NCBI GenBank assembly: GCA_036365455.1
Contig: JAWQUS010000009.1
Coordinates: 5,548,001 to 5,612,000, forward strand
DNA from: Macrosoma leucophasiata
Taxonomy: Eukaryota; Arthropoda; Insecta; Lepidoptera; Hedylidae
Reading direction: 5' to 3'
DNA length: 64,000 nucleotides
Positions 58,306 through 64,000 of this stretch are shown one piece after another. How positions within the stretch are numbered: the first letter of the stretch is position 1; the number at the start of each line of letters is the position of its first letter. The notes under the pieces are model-generated. The model worked only from the letters and a program-made list of their open reading frames with translations. It was not told the DNA's origin and ran no database searches. Made by a program: the position numbers and the translations under genes.

Positions 58306-59853
58306 AGACGGAAAAGTGTCGTCGATGCGCATCAAAGTTCAATAAAATTAACATATTTTTTCGAAAAGTTGGTTTACAGAAGTAGGACTAATATTTTTTA
58401 TAAATCCTACTGCAAGCAGATCGCAAGCAACGTGGCGCAGGTCCCGTGGTAACAATTGGAATATTTAGTTAACCTAGGTAGGTAATTATAACTTACTTGT
58501 ATTATGATATACATGAGATTCTTTATTGTTATAACCAAGCATGAATTCATATACGGACTCTTTAATTATAATTACCATTTGATTTGTTAAATCTGTATAT
58601 GTGCAAAATTATACACTTTTTTGTTGAATCTTACACAATAGGTATAATTTATGTACCTTATATTGTTATTGTTGTTCAAGTTTAGTGTATAAATATCGTA
58701 AGTATAAATATTATTAATTTAATCAATTAAGATGTGTTACTTGCAAAAACGCGTTTTTTCGAAGGTTAGTTACAATCAGGGAACTCTCCGCTTATCCAAA
58801 ATCAATTAAATTTAGCTTTTATAGCCATTTCATAAGGTTCATGTGTTCGAGCGGCCAGTTCCCTGATAGAATATAAATTTAACTTCAAGTCTGTTTTCTC
58901 ATCATGGGGTAAGCAAAAACATAGATAAATTTGCCTGGATTCATGCGAACACCCACTTGTTGCCAGTTTTTGTAGATTTGCCAGTTACCTTTTGTACTAT
59001 TTTAAAGGTTGGCATTGAGATTAAAGTTCCTTACTTGCGAAAATTGAAAATATCCCAAATTCCCGGGGAGCGAACATGGGATCTCAGCGTAGCAGTAACG
59101 CGCTGCCACCACTAGACTACTGAGAGACAGTGAAAATTTATAAATCTGTATGCCCTCCAAAATATATAGTATATTTATGACGATAAATCGATCTACTTGT
59201 TTAACTTCCTTATAAAATCTATTTCGTTATCTATCTACTGTGTCTATTTCCTCAAAATTCTTCGAACATAACAGGGAACTTTCTCTAAGGGAACTCTGTT
59301 CTTCGAACATAATCACATTAAACCGATGTCAAAAATAAAATAGGTTTAAATGGCTGTCCTTCGTATGGTTATGTATAATTTAAAAATTATAGGTATAAAA
59401 AGATAGTTCCTAGATTTGTGATTGAACTCCTCCATTATTTAGCTATAGTCATTTCGCGAATCAGTCATTCCTAGACTAAACCTTATAAAAGCTTTTCAAG
59501 ATCGAAAGGCCTATAAGTCACGTAGCACTAGTATGTGTCCCTTTCAGTCAGTAAACCAAACTATTGGTCGGTTAGTTGCTAAAACTGTTTAAAGAATCAT
59601 AGGTCGCGATTCGATCGTAAGATTGACATCATTTGCCGCATATATAAATATAAAATGCTAATTGACATTTTCAGTTAATACCTAAATTATGGGATAAAAA
59701 CAATTTTAATTACAATAAAAACATTACTTTATGATTCGCAAATTTACAGGCATAACATTGTAGAAATTGATGGAATCTAACGATATATGATTTAGATAGA
59801 AAAAAAGAAAAATATTTCGTAGCGTGGATTTCTTTTCAAAACATTTTTTTTTA

Positions 59854-60125
59854 ACTGGTGGTAGAGCTCCAGTGACGGAGCTCGCGGGCGTAGGCACCAC
59901 CGCATTACCTAATATACTTGCCGCTAAATGGTAGTGTTCAGCACTGTCGTGTTCCGGTCAGGTGGTAATGTACGGCCCTGTAATTTCCGGCACAGTGGCA
60001 TAACACCTTAGGCCTCAGGAGTGGCAACGCATCTGCATTTTGACCTTGGTCTTTGTGTGGGTGTCTATAGGCTGCAGTCATCACTTAACATCAATGTGAA
60101 CTGCATGCTTGTTTGCCAATTCCAT
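59854..60125 (+). mobile_element. Abundant interspersed repeat (GGTGGTAGAGCTCC family), best copy
   Basis: Runs from CTGGTGGTAGAGCTCCAGTG through GTGTTCCGGTCAGGTGGTAA and CATCTGCATTTTGACC to TGCATGCTTGTTTGCCA and an A run. Other copies: 19391-19616 (-), 19989-20710 (+, interrupted), 23384-23530 (-), 32880-33150 (-), 37795-38065 (+), 41050-41250 (+), 41832-41990 (-), 55150-55406 (-), 60238-60370 (+). No open frame; a non-autonomous element. Confidence 0.8.
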
Positions 60126-60436
60126 AACATAAAAAAAAAAAAAACAAAATTCAATTAACTTCCTATAGAAAATATTAGAAGACACTGTCACAATTAAAAA
60201 AAAAAAATTTTTTTGTACATACTTTACAACGCGCCTATGGCCCCGTAATAATTATCACAGACGATCTTAGTCCTCAGAGTTGGCAACGCATCTGCACTTT
60301 GACCTCTGGTTATTGTATAGGTTTCTAGAATAGGCTGTATTCGTCACTTAACATCCATATCAACTTGTATTAACAACCATACATAACATAACAAACATAC
60401 CATGTTTACCACCACCGTCACAAAATAAAACTTTAA

Positions 60437-60541
60437 GGTTCGGTTGCATCAAAATATTAATGTAAAATAATTTTATGTGCTTCAAGACATGAATGTAAAA
60501 TTTTACGGAAACTTTAACAAATATTTTGTTGCAACCGAACC
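60437..60541. mobile_element. 105-bp Tourist-like MITE
   Basis: Inverted ends GGTTCGGTTGCA(T/A)CAAAATATT with TAA on both sides (60434-60436; 60542-60544). The TAA duplication points to PIF/Harbinger mobilisation. The left end of a relative lies at 38533-38665. Confidence 0.75.
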
Positions 60542-60549
60542 TAACATTT

Positions 60550-63500
60550 AATTTTGAAGAAGTTCACTAGAATCTCCGCATAGTCTTCATGTACCATTAG
60601 ATATTCCTACAAACGGGCGTGAACAAATTGAAAAATCCTAACTAACTTTACGTAACCTTAGTGAGGTAATCACAACAATAATTATTACTGTCGATATTAC
60701 AGATTTGACTTAACCTTTATCGAAACAATAATTAAATGGAAAAATTGAGAAGTCATCCCAAATAAAAATGTAAAAATCTCTAATGCCATGGAACCCGGTA
60801 ATGGCCCAACGGGACCTCGGGTAAACGCTGGTTTCTAAAAATAGGAATTTTAAATGAATGGAAGTTTATTTATATTTGTCTGTCAAACCAAAGCGTTTTT
60901 TATCGTTCCCGTGTTGTTCATGTACAGGTAAAAAATATAATTTACTATCAACATCTCACTTCTCGTCATTGAGTACCTCAAAATCAAGAAGTTTATTTGT
61001 TGATTTTTATTTGACGTAGGATTTCAAGCATCACTTGCAAATGGTCAAAAATATTATCTTATCTGATTCTCATATTTCGATATTTCTACTCAACTATGGT
61101 TAAATTATGCGGGGTTTTATCAAAGCTTTTAACTTTTTCAATACAATTGTTTTTTAAATCAGCCAAGTAACTTTTTCGTGACTAAATCTCAGCGACAATC
61201 TAATAAATTTGTAAGCTATTGTTAATCTCATTTCAGTAGAAGTTTGTTACGAGAATTCAATTGTTGATCTAGAATAATCTAGATCAAAACTATATTTTGG
61301 ACATTTTTAATTACGAGAAAAGACTGTCCGCAAACTCAAATGACCAACAGTTCTAATGGATTTCATAAATCACCTTATAGCTACATATATTCCATACAAG
61401 CCTCCCTGGTACACGTCTACAAAAACTAACACGCCTTCTGTTCTAATATTAAATGTAGTTGGCTCCCTTTTTGCGGCGGCCAGCGTGACGCGTCCAACCC
61501 TTTATGATCGAGGTTTTAGGGCGGGGAGCAATTTTGCAAATTTTAATTTCGTAGTTTGATTTAGGGTAAGTTTGGTTTAATTTAGGTTTGGGTGCTACTG
61601 ATTTAGAAATAGTTTCTGTTGGTAGAATAAGACCACGGTCAATTAAAGATTAAAGTATGGGTACGATTTATATTCTTCTACAACAACTTGAAGTGTCCAC
61701 GTCCAACTTGACTTGTCATTGACTCTACTACGAAAATACTGTAATGGTAATTACTAGGATCTTAATGGCATCGGGACGTGATGACCCCACCGTCCACTAG
61801 CGGAAGATTTTTTTTACTGGAAGAAAATTGTCCCACCAGCACAGTCAGTCGACCGAACGACGGTGGTCAAACCATTCCAATGAAGCGGCTGCGATAAAAC
61901 TACCGCTACTGCTAGCGCCAATCCGCATGCCAAGCGTGGCGATTATGGCATATCCCCCTTATGGGTGGCTTTGGTCCAGCAGTGGACATATTTCCGCTGA
62001 TATGATGACTAGGATCTAGTTCCCTTTGATATACCTATTTTGTTTTCCGTTATAATTTTTATCTAAGGATAATAGAGACTTCCTCTAATATCTTTGTTTT
62101 TATCCATCAACATTCAAAGTTTTGACTTTTTAAAAACATAAGTGCTTAAAATATTACCTTTTATTATTAGATTCCAGCTAAGCGTTGGCTGTTTCATCCA
62201 TCCATCATTAATCAAAATATAAACCAAGCTAACATTCCGTTCTTCCGGCTCTTCAAGTAAATATTGAGAACGATATTCGTATTGTACGGTTTACAACAAA
62301 CTACTGAGTAATGATTCAAGACTTTATGAAGTCATTTAATTTTATTCTAGATCTTCATCATTTCTTCTAGAGTAAGCTTCAGGCCTCCCCCCAAAAAAGG
62401 GAAGAGACTCGTGCCCAGCAGTGGGACGTATATCTAATGGGTTGCCATTATTATTATTCTAGATGCTGCATTTTGACGAATATGTTAGTAACAAGCTTTT
62501 AGGTTCATTATAAATCCCTATGGTTGTTCAAATGTAATTCCTTTTCCAGTCAATCTTTTTCTAGAAACAGACAAAGTAACAAAAGTTAGACTAAAAACCA
62601 TCCGCACTAGCAATAGCTAGTAATTACAAGAAGCATTTAAATTCTTCGAGTTCATTGTTAGCCAGTGCTACCCATGAAACATTAGCTGTTAAGTCGTAAC
62701 GTAGATAGCAAGGCGCACGGTAGCGGCCCGCCCCTCGCCTTGTTTTTGTGGTCGCGTCTGCAAGCCCCGAGCCCCTGCCCCCTTCGCCCCACGGATGACA
62801 AATGGTCCCCGGACATCCCGTCCTAGCCCGCTAATGGCCAGATAATTTTATGCCGCGCAGACAAACCCGGGATGGCTGATTGCGGATGCGCGTCAATGGA
62901 ACTTCACATTATGCCTACTTCACGGATGATTGGCTGAAACGGGTTTGGTCTTGAGTCTAGGGTTGCATGGTGCTTTCTTTTCTATCGATTGATTTTGTGA
63001 TTTAAAATTCGCGATAAATGTTAGAGAATTTAAAGCGTTTCGCGTAAAACTTAGATTGTTATTTTTGATTTCCAGACTCTGTAACGTATGGTACGGAACT
63101 GGGGCAGAATATGGTTTTTATTACCGATGTAGTAACATAGATGGTTTATTCCCGTTGTCCCCGTGCGCCGTGTCCCCGTGAACGGGGACAGCGGTACTTT
63201 AATTAATTCATAGTAAGGCTGCAGTATATTCTTACCGTTAATGTAAACTGCATGCTTATTTGCTACTTTTCGATTGTTTATGTACCGACATATGGTTATA
63301 TAAATATTTTATACTTTCTCACAAAATACTTCCGGGGTTTCATTTGTATTTTGACTATGTATTGTCATTCCTTAACGAAGAAAATTAAATATATCTGTAA
63401 ATACGAGGGACCGATCTGACCTTGTTTTAAATAGGACCTATACCTAGTGTATATTTACTAAGCGTCTGTATCTACTGAATGTAGAAGTCATGGTTCAAAT

Positions 63501-64000
63501 GTATGTTTTGTTATCAGCTTTTTACCTTTATAAAAGATAAAAAAATATAAAATAATAATGATTCAGAGTATGTATTGGACCGATTAAAAATATTAATAAA
63601 TAAGGGACATCATCAGTAGCGAGTAATTTGAGCCATGTTTATTTCGCGAAGTCTTTGTAGCAGAGGTTTACGGAATATCGATTAGTTTATCTACTCGGAA
63701 AATATGGAATCAGATCATGCATCCCTAGTAGGTGTTATCATTATGGGAACTGAAGATTCTTATCTTTCTAAGTATCCAACAATGTTACATAAGCCATTAC
63801 TATTTACGGTGTGTGCTTGATTTAAGAACGGCAATTGTATTAATATAGGACTTAATTAATTGCAGATAGTTATAATCAGACAGCTACACTTCTTATTGAA
63901 GATTATAATGATAGAAGTATGGAATGTGAATTGATTAATGTCCAACGGAAATGAATAGCACCTGAGCTTATTTTGAATTTACAATGTGTGTGCTTAATTA
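60550..64000. other. No gene recognised
   Basis: Mostly AT-rich, with a repeat at 61820-62020. A GC-rich island at about 62695-62960 shows no match to other parts of the window and no convincing frame. Confidence 0.4.

Noticed and set aside
61356..61559. 67-aa plus-strand frame
   Set aside because: No recognisable motif, start context or splice partner; length expected by chance.

Overview
The window looks like nuclear DNA of a moth or butterfly, most likely noctuid-like. The coding regions are split by GT-AG introns, the intergenic DNA is AT-rich, the EF-1alpha coding region is uninterrupted as is usual in Lepidoptera, and most of the rest is dense tRNA-derived SINEs, MITEs, Helitron-like repeats and LINE debris of lepidopteran style. 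Species cannot be fixed from the sequence. Nothing prokaryotic or viral and no CRISPR array was seen.

Layout. 1.86-12.2 kb (-): a 12-exon gene for a membrane-anchored FERM protein of the FRMD3/FRMD5 type; its terminal exons are GC-rich. 15.06-17.37 kb (+): EF-1alpha, with one 5'UTR intron. 21.64-22.01 kb (-): two tiny membrane-protein reading frames overlapping at TAATG, the upper one PIGBOS1-like. 25.10-30.44 kb (+): adenylate kinase 6 in four exons; intron 2 holds a Harbinger-type MITE and a foldback transposon that itself contains a mariner. 32.31-43.56 kb (-): PDIA3/ERp60 in nine exons ending in KDEL, with decayed extra copies of exons 5 and 6 in its introns. 43.99 kb onward (+): the first two exons of a glucose-6-phosphate 1-epimerase-like gene, divergent from PDIA3; the rest was not found. 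49.48-54.68 kb: a PIF/Harbinger transposon that looks intact, with both genes (Myb/SANT-like protein and DDE transposase), TIRs and a CAG target duplication. 54.7-64 kb: no gene recognised, mostly repeats.

The host genes are housekeeping or membrane-organising functions and do not form one pathway. The notable features are transposon-gene interactions: three tandem in-frame splice donors made by a 42-bp repeat in the FERM gene, an inverted SINE pair flanking two FERM exons, a transposon end that now lies 12 bp from an AK6 exon and may supply its branch point, and leftover PDIA3 exon duplicates. Several near-perfect hairpins are also scattered through old repeats.

All exon boundaries were worked out by eye from GT/AG sites, reading-frame continuity and remembered family similarity. 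For every complete multi-exon gene the summed exons give a whole number of codons.
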